The notes under the pieces: generated by a model
Told to the model about the DNA's origin: nothing
The model's database searches: none
The model's input: only the letters and a program-made list of their open reading frames with translations
Shown here: positions 8,829 through 15,395 of the stretch, piece after piece
How the letters are laid out: each line of letters begins with the position of its first letter
How positions within the stretch are numbered: the first letter of the stretch is position 1
Made by a program: the position numbers and the translations under genes
Source of the DNA: Kiritimatiellia bacterium
GTDB taxonomy: Bacteria > Verrucomicrobiota > Kiritimatiellia > CAIQIC01 > Lenti-01
Direction of reading: 5' to 3'
Length of the DNA: 33,512 nucleotides
Assembly (NCBI GenBank): GCA_028681135.1
Contig: JAQUJC010000036.1
Coordinates: 1 to 33,512 of the forward strand

Positions 8829-9969
8829 TTGTGATTTGCTGACCGGTGGCGAACGTCTCAACGCCATGCGCCGCCGCGCGGCTGCGGAGGGCAGGCCGTT
8901 GCATGGTACGCTTGCCCTGACTCATCGCTGCAACTTTCGCTGCGTCCATTGCTATATGCAGCCCGGCGCTCGCCCGCCTGAACGCGAACTCTCAACGGCA
9001 GAGTGGCTGGTGCTGGCGGGGGAGGCGGCTGAGGCGGGATGCTTCTCTATTCTCCTGACAGGCGGCGAACCCCTGCTGCGTGCGGACTTCGCCGAAATTT
9101 ATCTGGGAATTCGTAAATTCGGCATTCACGTGATGCTGTTTACAAATGCCTCCCTGGTCGATGACTCCATCATTCGCACGCTCCAGGCTGCGCCGCCGCG
9201 CTTGATCGAAGTGTCCGTCTACGGGGCGAGTGCCGATACCTATCAGTGTGTCACTGGCCGGGCGGAGAACTACGGCCATACCCTGCGCGGGATTGCTCTA
9301 CTGCGTCAAGCCGGCTTGCCCGTGCGGCTCAAAACAGTTCTGATGCAGCCCAACCGCCATGACTTTCTTGCCATTCGAGCCCTGGCGGCCGACGGCGAAC
9401 CGCCGGTCCGCTACGACGCCATGCTTCAATCCCGTTATCACGGCGATGAAGCAATCAAAGCTCTCCGCATTCCGCCGGAAGAAGTGGTGGAACTGGAAGC
9501 CCGAGCCATTCCCGAACTGCCCGCTCAATGGGCCGCTCAGCAGGCCCGCCGGGAGCAGTGGACGCCTCCCGCCGGGAACCCGCTGTATACCTGTGCCGCG
9601 GGCGTGGTGTCTTTTTATGTCACGGCTGCCGGGCGGGTGCAGCCCTGCGTCAGCGCGGAGCGCTACGGCGTGCCGTGGACACCCGGTGGACTGCTGGAGG
9701 CCTTCCGGGCCTGCCGCGCCTCGGTCCGAGCGGTCCGGGCGCCGCCAGGCCATCCCTGCGCCGCGTGTCGCGTTTTTGTCCTGTGCGGTAACTGTCCGCC
9801 TATCGCGGAGCTGGAGTGCGGCGATGAAGGGGGCGTCTGTAGCTATGCCTGCCGCCTCGCCCACGAGCGCGGGAAAAGAATGGAAAACAAATGGCGCGGG
9901 GGGCACCATTCTGACTTTGCAATGTCCGAACCAACTCCCTACACTATGCAACAAAAGGTGAACCCATGA
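8818..9969 (+). CDS. Radical SAM/SPASM peptide-modifying enzyme
   Basis: A 383-residue radical SAM protein. The CX3CX2C motif that binds the SAM-cleaving 4Fe-4S cluster is Cys38-Cys42-Cys45 (CNFRCVHC), and the GGEP motif follows in LLTGGEPLLR. The C-terminal SPASM region holds Cys259 (LYTCAAG), Cys277 (VQPCVS) and a cluster in CAACRVFVLCGNCPP plus later cysteines, enough for auxiliary Fe-S clusters. Length and architecture match enzymes of the PqqE/AlbA/anSME type that install thioether, C-C or epimer modifications on peptides. The substrate is probably the Cys-containing 60-residue peptide encoded immediately downstream, whose ATG overlaps this gene's stop (ATGA). The chemistry cannot be told from sequence. 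A 30-residue tail after the last Cys is unremarkable. Confidence 0.9.
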   Translation: MSADCDLLTGGERLNAMRRRAAAEGRPLHGTLALTHRCNFRCVHCYMQPGARPPERELSTAEWLVLAGEAAEAGCFSILLTGGEPLLRADFAEIYLGIRKFGIHVMLFTNASLVDDSIIRTLQAAPPRLIEVSVYGASADTYQCVTGRAENYGHTLRGIALLRQAGLPVRLKTVLMQPNRHDFLAIRALAADGEPPVRYDAMLQSRYHGDEAIKALRIPPEEVVELEARAIPELPAQWAAQQARREQWTPPAGNPLYTCAAGVVSFYVTAAGRVQPCVSAERYGVPWTPGGLLEAFRACRASVRAVRAPPGHPCAACRVFVLCGNCPPIAELECGDEGGVCSYACRLAHERGKRMENKWRGGHHSDFAMSEPTPYTMQQKVNP

Positions 9970-10148
9970 AAAAATCCGAATCCCAAGACCCGACTGCTGA
10001 GAAGATTTATGACCCCCCCCGTTTGGATGTGGTTTCCTTGCGCGGTGACGAAGTCTTAGCCGGAAGTTGCAAGGACATTAGTGGGGCGGGGCCCACGCTG
10101 GACTGCCGCGACCAATTCGGCGGCACCTGCGCATCCCTCGGCTCGTAA
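9966..10148 (+). CDS. Putative RiPP precursor peptide, 60 residues, three cysteines
   Basis: A 60-residue reading frame whose ATG overlaps the stop of the radical SAM gene; AAGGTG is about 5 bases upstream. The N-terminal half is charged and leader-like and contains IYDPPRLDVVSL, a Y-x-P-P-x-L pattern seen in many precursors made beside PqqD-type chaperones. GDEVLAGSC follows, then a Gly/Ser/Cys-rich tail with Cys35, Cys47 and Cys55, ending GTCASLGS. I infer a leader up to about residue 32 and a core in the last 26-28 residues. The next gene starts on the last base of its stop (TAATG). A run of 8 C lies in the Asp-Pro-Pro-Arg codons but leaves the frame intact. I recognise no named family; the precursor role is an inference from size, composition and position. 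Confidence 0.65.
   Translation: MKKSESQDPTAEKIYDPPRLDVVSLRGDEVLAGSCKDISGAGPTLDCRDQFGGTCASLGS
10013..10020 (+). repeat. Poly-C tract, 8 C, in the leader of the putative precursor
   Basis: Eight C spanning the Asp-Pro-Pro-Arg codons of the small peptide gene. The frame is intact at this length and a change of one base would abolish the core. It is the only run of 8 or more that I found with C rather than G on the plus strand. Confidence 0.85.
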
Positions 10149-11059
10149 TGGGGGCGGCGAGTCTGGAGGGTGACTCGCTGGCCTGTGGACGTACGCTCTC
10201 CGTGGCGGATATTACCATCCGCTTGGCGGATGAGTTGTGTCCGCCGTTTTCCACTTGGCCGACTTCCTATCAACCGTTTTTAGCGGAGGGGCTTGCCGAT
10301 GAGGAGGGGGGGCTGCGCTGGTGCCTGGGCGAAGATCAGGACCGTCCCGCCGACGATGATTTTTGTCCAACCTATGCCGCGGGGGCCTGGCAAGCGGGCA
10401 CCGTGGGCGAGCGAACCCTCTATCGTTTTCATGCGGGGGAAAACCGCCCCTATCTCTGGGCGGAACCCAATGCGGATTTCAGCCGGGTCTGGGTCTGGAT
10501 TGATCCGGCCGGAGCGCGTCAGATGCCACCCATGCTTCATCCGGTGGATCGCGTGCTCTGGATGGGCGTTCTGGCTCATCGCCGCGGGATGATTGTTCAT
10601 TCATGTGGCTGGTCCTGCCAGAGGCGTGCGGTGCTGTTTCCAGGAGTATCGGGTGCGGGCAAAACCACGTTGTGCCGCCAATTGATGGCCGCAGGGGCGG
10701 GGGCGGTGTTGTCCGACGACCGAATGGTGGTGCGCGTACAGGCGGATGAATGCCGGGCCAGTGGTACGCCGTGGCCGGGGGATGCCAAACAGGCGCGTAA
10801 CGAATCGGCACCGCTGGCGGCCATCGCCTTTATTGAGCAATCTCCCGTTCATCGGGTGACGCCCATCCGTCCAGCGGACGCCCTGCGACGCTTGCTGGAG
10901 GCGGCCTCGGTGCCCTGGTATGCCCCCGCATTGCGCGATATGGTGCTGCCAGTGGTCGAACAGATGGTGGCCAGTGTGCCGGCCTATCGCGTGGGCTTTC
11001 ATCCCGATCCCAGTGTAGTGGCGGAGTTGCTGCCGCTCGTGGGAGAGTCCGGGACGTAA
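10148..11059 (+). CDS. HPr kinase/phosphorylase-like P-loop protein
   Basis: A 303-residue protein with a divergent N-terminal half and a P-loop kinase fold in the C-terminal half. The Walker A motif is GVSGAGKTT (166-174), followed by LSDDR (188-192), which resembles the metal-binding segment of HprK-like proteins, and GTPWPGD (206-212). Full HprK regulators phosphorylate HPr of the sugar phosphotransferase system, but stand-alone HprK-like proteins are frequent in RiPP and lasso-type clusters, where some phosphorylate peptides. No HPr or PTS gene is nearby, so a role in modifying the neighbouring peptide is more likely. It begins on the last base of the precursor stop (TAATG) and is followed after three bases by the S26-like gene. 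Confidence 0.8.
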   Translation: MGAASLEGDSLACGRTLSVADITIRLADELCPPFSTWPTSYQPFLAEGLADEEGGLRWCLGEDQDRPADDDFCPTYAAGAWQAGTVGERTLYRFHAGENRPYLWAEPNADFSRVWVWIDPAGARQMPPMLHPVDRVLWMGVLAHRRGMIVHSCGWSCQRRAVLFPGVSGAGKTTLCRQLMAAGAGAVLSDDRMVVRVQADECRASGTPWPGDAKQARNESAPLAAIAFIEQSPVHRVTPIRPADALRRLLEAASVPWYAPALRDMVLPVVEQMVASVPAYRVGFHPDPSVVAELLPLVGESGT

Positions 11060-11062
11060 TCC

Positions 11063-11497
11063 GTGGCGCACCCCATGAAGACCGATCAGGATTTGTTTAC
11101 CGGCGTCCTGCAAGATGCTTTGCAACGGGGCGACTCGGTGTGGTTGCGCGTCCAGGGCGCCAGTATGCGGCCTTGGTTGTGCGAGGGCGAGCGGATCCGT
11201 ATCCATCCCGCCAAAGGGCGGCCCATCCACCGCGGAGATATCGTGTTGTTTTGGCGCAACCCGGGGCACCCCATCCTGCATCGTGTGCTCAGGGTGGGCC
11301 GCGCGGCCGAGGGCACCATCTATGAGTGCCGGGGCGATGCCGAAAGGGGGAGGCCCGAACGGGTGCCTGCGGCGAGGGTGATAGGGCTCGCCGCTATGAC
11401 CGGGTGGGGGCGCATGGGCTATCGCCTGCTTCAGCCCGTCCGACGGGCGCTTAACCAATTGGTTTCGACGCGCACATGGCGGCCGCATCATGGCTGA
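11063..11497 (+). CDS. Soluble S24/S26-like peptidase, Ser/His type
   Basis: A 144-residue protein (GTG start at 11063; an ATG at 11075 is an alternative) with the signal-peptidase core: box B GASMRPWL with candidate nucleophile Ser34, then RGDIVLFW, then ILHRVLRVG with His73 where Lep-type enzymes have Lys. A Ser/His arrangement is known from SipW- and SEC11-type (ER-type) signal peptidases. The N-terminus is hydrophilic with no clear membrane anchor, so it may act in the cytoplasm. In this context a leader-peptide-removing protease is a reasonable inference, but no substrate site is evident. The last codons overlap the start of the nucleotidyltransferase gene (ATGGCTGA). Confidence 0.72.
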   Translation: MAHPMKTDQDLFTGVLQDALQRGDSVWLRVQGASMRPWLCEGERIRIHPAKGRPIHRGDIVLFWRNPGHPILHRVLRVGRAAEGTIYECRGDAERGRPERVPAARVIGLAAMTGWGRMGYRLLQPVRRALNQLVSTRTWRPHHG

Positions 11498-12672
11498 ACA
11501 GGTGCCAGGGTATGACACCCTGCGGCAGTATTGCACGCTGGCCTTGCAGGGGCAGGGGGGGGGGGGGCGGATATGCCGGCGACGAGACGGAATTCGCGGC
11601 CAATGGTCTGGCGTTGGCAGAACGGCATCGCGTGGTGCCGTTGCTGGCGGCTGGTTTGGCGATGGCAGACAAAGCCAGCCGTGCGCCACAAATCGGGTTT
11701 CAAGAAAATCTGCGGCGCCGCACGTTGGCCTTGGCGCGGCAGATGACGTGGTTCGAGCGCGAACTCGGGGCGATTCATACGGCCTTGTCCTCCGCCGGGG
11801 TGGACTATCTGTTGGTTAAGGGTCCGGCGCTGGCACGCCAGGCCTATCCGGTTTCCGATTGGCGGATGTATGACGATCTCGATCTCTGGGTGGAGCGCCC
11901 TCACCGAGAGGCGGCGGTTCGGTCCTTGATCGCGGTGGGGTATTGCCGCTCGCCGGAACTGGGCGCGACTGCCGCAGCCTGCGCGGCTCGCGCGGGAATC
12001 GAGGTCGCCTTGGTCCATCCCCAACATCGGCGCTTGGTCGAACTGGCGCATGGCTGGCGTGCACTGGCACCATCGCCACAGGCCGCGCGCGACATGGTTG
12101 CGGAGGCAACAGTGATGGACATCGGCGGAACGCCCATCCGGACTCCCCGGCCCGTTCATGCGCTGCTGGGGGCCTGTCGGCATGGCGCGCATCATCGTTG
12201 GGATCGGCTGGCCTGGGTTGCGGATGTGGCCGGTTTGTGGCAGCGCTTGTCGCCTACCCAGCGCGACGAGGTGGGGGATATCGCGCACCGGTGGCGCATC
12301 ACGACAATGGTGGGCCTGGGCTTGCGCCTGGCCGCGGATGTTTTCCACCTTCCGCTCGATGCTCCTGCGGCTTCTCTGGCGCAGCAGCCGCGGGTCATTG
12401 CCTTGGCGCGCGCAGTCGGGCTGGAGAAGATCGGCCCCGATTCAGTGCGCGCACGAATTCGAGACCGCCTGCTGTTTGAATTTCGCGCTCAGGATTCCGC
12501 GATGCGGCGCCTGGGGGTCTGGGCTCGGGCGCTGGTGGTGCCCACCATGGTGGATGTGCAGGCGCACCCGTTGCCGCCAGCCCTGTACCCGCTTTATGCG
12601 GTTCTGCGCCCCCTGCGTGTGCTGCACCTGGTGCCTCGTCAGGGCGGGGCCGTACCGATCGAACGGGCCTGA
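11490..12672 (+). CDS. PF14907-type nucleotidyltransferase, frameshifted at a poly-G run
   Basis: The likely start is ATG 11490, which overlaps the stop of the S26-like gene (ATGGCTGA) and yields MAEQVPGYDTLRQYCTLALQ, a fitting N-terminal helix. After the run of 13 G at 11555-11567 this frame becomes nonsense, while the family-like sequence (EFAANGLALAERHRVVPLL, then AGVDYLLVKGPALARQAYP and RMYDDLDLWV) continues in another frame to TGA 12672. With 12 or 15 G the two join into about 393 residues. The DDLDL motif at 11872-11886 is the expected metal-binding site of this nucleotidyltransferase family (NTP_transf_5), whose members often sit in HprK/S26/RiPP-type clusters. Read as given, the downstream frame could also start at 11476, but that N-terminus lies inside the previous gene and is not family-like. 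Confidence 0.75.
11555..11567 (+). repeat. Poly-G tract, 13 G, at a frameshift point
   Basis: Thirteen G, the longest run found in the window, about 22 codons after the coupled start of the nucleotidyltransferase gene. Loss of one G or gain of two restores a continuous frame. It is placed where a length change would switch the whole protein on or off. Confidence 0.9.
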
Positions 12673-12702
12673 ACGGCGACCATCGCTCTCAGGCGAGAAA
12701 TG

Positions 12703-13671
12703 CTACTCTTCGCCGGTAACTTCGCACAGGACGTCTTCGAGGGTAATGAGGCCGATGACTTCATAGCGGTCGTCGGTGACCAGGAAGAGCGGCAGGCGGG
12801 TGACGCGCATCCGGGGCAGCAGATGGTCGATGGGCAGATAAGAGGCAACCAACTGGGGGGGGCGCATGTAGTCGGCGGCGGTCTTGCCGGTCTGGGCTTC
12901 ATCGGACAAAATATCGAAAATGTGGACGACCCCGACAAAGGTCTTCTGGGCGGCATCGTAGACCGGCAGGCGGTTGAATTCACGGTGGCGGGCCAGATCC
13001 AGTATTTCCTGCGCTGTGGCGGTGGACAGAACAACGGCCATCTTCTCACGCGGGGTCATCAGGGTTTCGCAGGTCTTGTGGGTGAGATCGAAAATACCGT
13101 GGATCATTTCTGATTCGTGGGGGGTGAGCACACCGGCCTGGGTGCCTTCGCGGGCAAGGTGCAGGAGTTCTTCTCGGGAAACCAGCATGCGGCCTTCAAC
13201 GTCTCGGCCAGCATCGCGGGGCATGACCCAGCGTAGCAGGGTGGTCACCAAAAACGTGATGGGGCGCAATATCCAGTCGGCGGCTTGCAGCACATGGGCC
13301 AGGGGGAGTACCCGGCGGGCGGGAGAGGCCTGAAAAAAGGCCTTGGGAATGTATTCGCAGAAGACCAGAACAAGAATCACCAGGAGGACCCCCGCCACCG
13401 CCGTGCCCAGCGCGCCGTAAAGCCGACGGCCCAGAGAGGCCGCGGTGACGGAACTGATGACATACAGCAGATTGGTGGCCGTTAGCGTGGTGCCGAGTAG
13501 TCGGTCGGGATGGGCAAGGAAATTTCGAATAATAAGCGCCCCGCGAACCCGGCGGCGGGCCAGATGCTGCAACCGTAAGCGGTTGATGGCGATAATGCCG
13601 GTCTCGATGCCCGCAAAATAGGCGGCGCCTAGCAGGCAGAAGGCAAGCAGGATGAGTTGCGAGGCAATCAT
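12703..13671 (-). CDS. CNNM/CorC-family membrane protein, short form without CorC_HlyC domain
   Basis: A 322-residue member of the DUF21 (CNNM) plus CBS family. The N-terminal half has about four hydrophobic segments and the family traits AYFAGIETGIIAINRLRL and FCEYIPKAF. Paired CBS domains follow (LMTPREKMAVV, EFNRLPVYDA, then LPLFLVTDDRYEVIGLITLEDVLCEVTGE). The protein ends right after the second CBS and lacks the C-terminal CorC_HlyC transporter-associated domain found in its upstream partner. Family members are linked to Mg2+ or Co2+ efflux and ion homeostasis; substrate here is unknown. It overlaps the upstream paralogue by 4 bases (ATGA), so the two may form a heteromer. It faces the RiPP cassette tail-to-tail across 30 bases with no clear terminator. 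Confidence 0.87.
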   Translation of the reverse strand: MIASQLILLAFCLLGAAYFAGIETGIIAINRLRLQHLARRRVRGALIIRNFLAHPDRLLGTTLTATNLLYVISSVTAASLGRRLYGALGTAVAGVLLVILVLVFCEYIPKAFFQASPARRVLPLAHVLQAADWILRPITFLVTTLLRWVMPRDAGRDVEGRMLVSREELLHLAREGTQAGVLTPHESEMIHGIFDLTHKTCETLMTPREKMAVVLSTATAQEILDLARHREFNRLPVYDAAQKTFVGVVHIFDILSDEAQTGKTAADYMRPPQLVASYLPIDHLLPRMRVTRLPLFLVTDDRYEVIGLITLEDVLCEVTGEE

Positions 13672-14909
13672 GCTTCAGACCTTTTCCGCGGGGCGTGCAG
13701 TTTTTCAATGTGCGCCAGCCTGACGCGTAGGCGGATGGTTTGCATGACACGCACGCGGACACCCTGGGCTTCAATGACGTCATCCTGATCGGGTACCTTG
13801 CCCAGGTGTTCCGTGATCCAGCCGGCGAGGCGATCCGAGGTGTCGGCGTCCAGATCGAGACGCAGCTTGCGGTTGATTTCTTCCAGCGAGATATTGGCAT
13901 CCACTAGCCAGGCATAGGGGCCGGCGGATTGAAAGATGGGCCGGGGCTTCGAGAGTTCGTTGTAGATGTCACCCGTGATCTCTTCAAGAATGTCCCCGCG
14001 GGTGACGAGCCCGGCCACGCCACCGTATTCGTCCACCACAATCGCAATACGTATTTTATCCTTTTGGAAGCGGCTTAGCAGGCGGTTGAGCAGCACGCCT
14101 TCAGGAACAAAAACTGGCGGGAGGGTGGCCGCCGTGATCGAGTGGGTCGGATCCAGCAGGAACTTGCGGACATCCAGGAAGCCGACGATTTCATCGAATT
14201 GATCGCGGTAGAGAATGAGAAAATTACGGCGGCCTTTGCGGGCGATATCGACCGGGTCATCGTCAGGGTCGTCGAGGTCGATACCTATAAAGTCCACGCG
14301 GGGGGTCATGACATCCGACGCGTGGAGATCCTCGAGATCGACAATAGCCTTGATCATCGCTAATTCGTCGGCGTTGAGGATGCCTTCCTCGCGTGAGATA
14401 TCCAGGACGGTCTCGAATTCTTCTTCAGACAGGGTCTTGCCCGCGGGGCGGAAAAGGTGCGAGAGACGACGGCTGGCGATGTCGAGGCCAACGCGCAGGG
14501 GGTAGATGAGCACCGCGGTGGCGCGCAAAATGGGGGTGTAAAAGCGGGCCAGCACTCCCGTATACAACAGCCCGATGTTTTTGGGGCCGATTTCGCCGAA
14601 GAGAATAAGCAGCAGGGTTACCGCGGGAATGGCGACCAACTCGCTGTAGGCTGGCGTCCACAGGTGGGCCAGGACATAGCCAACGTTAGACAGGGCGATG
14701 TTGACCAGCGTGTTGCCGATCAGAATCGTCGATAATAGGCGGGTCGGGGTGGCCAGAAGCTGACGGAGACGCTCGCCGGTACGGGGCGACTTTTCCTCGA
14801 TGCGTCGCAACTGGATGGGGTCAATCGAGAAATAGACGGTTTCAGCGCTGGAAAAAAAGGCGGAGCAGGCCAGCAGTACAATGAACAAAATAACCAGCAG
14901 GGGCGCCAT
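13668..14909 (-). CDS. CNNM/CorC-family membrane protein with CBS and CorC_HlyC domains
   Basis: A 413-residue protein. The DUF21 membrane domain occupies about residues 1-180 (SAFFSSAETVYFSI, LIGNTLVNIALSN, LFGEIGPKNIG). Two CBS motifs follow (ASDVMTPRVDFIGI about 215; IAIVVDEYGGVAGLVTRGDI about 305) and then a CorC_HlyC domain (AYAWLVD-like segment and DTSDRLAGWITEHLGKVP, to about 400). This is the standard bacterial CNNM layout, involved in divalent-cation homeostasis; the older name hemolysin is probably misleading. The start is supported by GGGAGGC about 8 bases upstream. It is the first gene of a two-gene minus-strand unit and is divergent from yjbQ across 87 bases. Confidence 0.9.
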   Translation of the reverse strand: MAPLLVILFIVLLACSAFFSSAETVYFSIDPIQLRRIEEKSPRTGERLRQLLATPTRLLSTILIGNTLVNIALSNVGYVLAHLWTPAYSELVAIPAVTLLLILFGEIGPKNIGLLYTGVLARFYTPILRATAVLIYPLRVGLDIASRRLSHLFRPAGKTLSEEEFETVLDISREEGILNADELAMIKAIVDLEDLHASDVMTPRVDFIGIDLDDPDDDPVDIARKGRRNFLILYRDQFDEIVGFLDVRKFLLDPTHSITAATLPPVFVPEGVLLNRLLSRFQKDKIRIAIVVDEYGGVAGLVTRGDILEEITGDIYNELSKPRPIFQSAGPYAWLVDANISLEEINRKLRLDLDADTSDRLAGWITEHLGKVPDQDDVIEAQGVRVRVMQTIRLRVRLAHIEKLHAPRKRSEA

Positions 14910-14982
14910 TAAGGCTGCCTCCCTGGCGGAGGTTTGGTTTCAGGGGTGTCAGGTTTCACTTCTCTCATTAGATAACGGGGCG

Positions 14983-14988
14983 TATACT
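14983..14988 (+). promoter_or_regulatory. Possible -10 box of the yjbQ operon
   Basis: TATACT, one mismatch from consensus, ends 8 bases before the ATG at 14997. If used, transcription would begin almost at the start codon, giving a leaderless or near-leaderless mRNA. This fits the absence of a Shine-Dalgarno sequence before this ATG. The -35 position holds only a poor match (TTCTCT). Confidence 0.35.
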
Positions 14989-14996
14989 AACGGGCC

Positions 14997-15395
14997 ATGA
15001 TCAAAATATCCATCACAACTTCCCGGCGTACAGAATGCGTGCCGGTGACACGAGAAATTCAGCGGGCCCTAAAAGGAGTGGCGGCGTGGAACGGGCTGTT
15101 GCACATCCACTCGCCCCATACCACCGCCGGCGTTACCGTGAATGAGCAGGCCGATCCAGATGTGGCGGCGGACATGGAACAGGCCTATGCCAAACTGATT
15201 CCCTGGAATGCGGGGTATGCGCATGCCGAGGGCAATGCGGCCGCGCATATTCAAACATCGATGGTGGGAACCGGCGCGTGGGTGCCGGTCCAAAACGGCC
15301 ATTTGGCAATGGGCACATGGCAGGGGGTCTTTTTGTGCGAATTCGATGGGCCGCGGTCGCGTCAATTATGGCTGACGCCGGTCAAGGAGGTGTAA
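14997..15395 (+). CDS. yjbQ: YjbQ family protein (UPF0047)
   Basis: A 132-residue protein matching the YjbQ/UPF0047 family along its whole length. The signature segments are LLHIHSPHTTAGVTVNEQAD, AAAHIQTSMVG and MGTWQGVFLCEFDGPRSRQLW. Conserved histidines in the first two are thought to form a metal/phosphate site. The family has been called secondary thiamine-phosphate synthase on the basis of complementation, but its true physiological role is unsettled. It is the first gene of a plus-strand operon; its stop overlaps the start of the next gene (TAATG). There is no ribosome-binding site, but a -10-like box lies just upstream. Confidence 0.9.
   Translation: MIKISITTSRRTECVPVTREIQRALKGVAAWNGLLHIHSPHTTAGVTVNEQADPDVAADMEQAYAKLIPWNAGYAHAEGNAAAHIQTSMVGTGAWVPVQNGHLAMGTWQGVFLCEFDGPRSRQLWLTPVKEV

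Noticed and set aside
10601..11689. Minus-strand open frame of 362 codons across the HprK-like and S26-like genes
   Set aside because: Both plus-strand genes have conserved motifs and overlaps typical of an operon; the antisense product is Pro/Arg/His-rich without any domain.
12673..12702. Terminator between the nucleotidyltransferase gene and the CNNM gene
   Set aside because: Only a weak TCGC/GCGA pairing is visible in 30 bases; not supportable.
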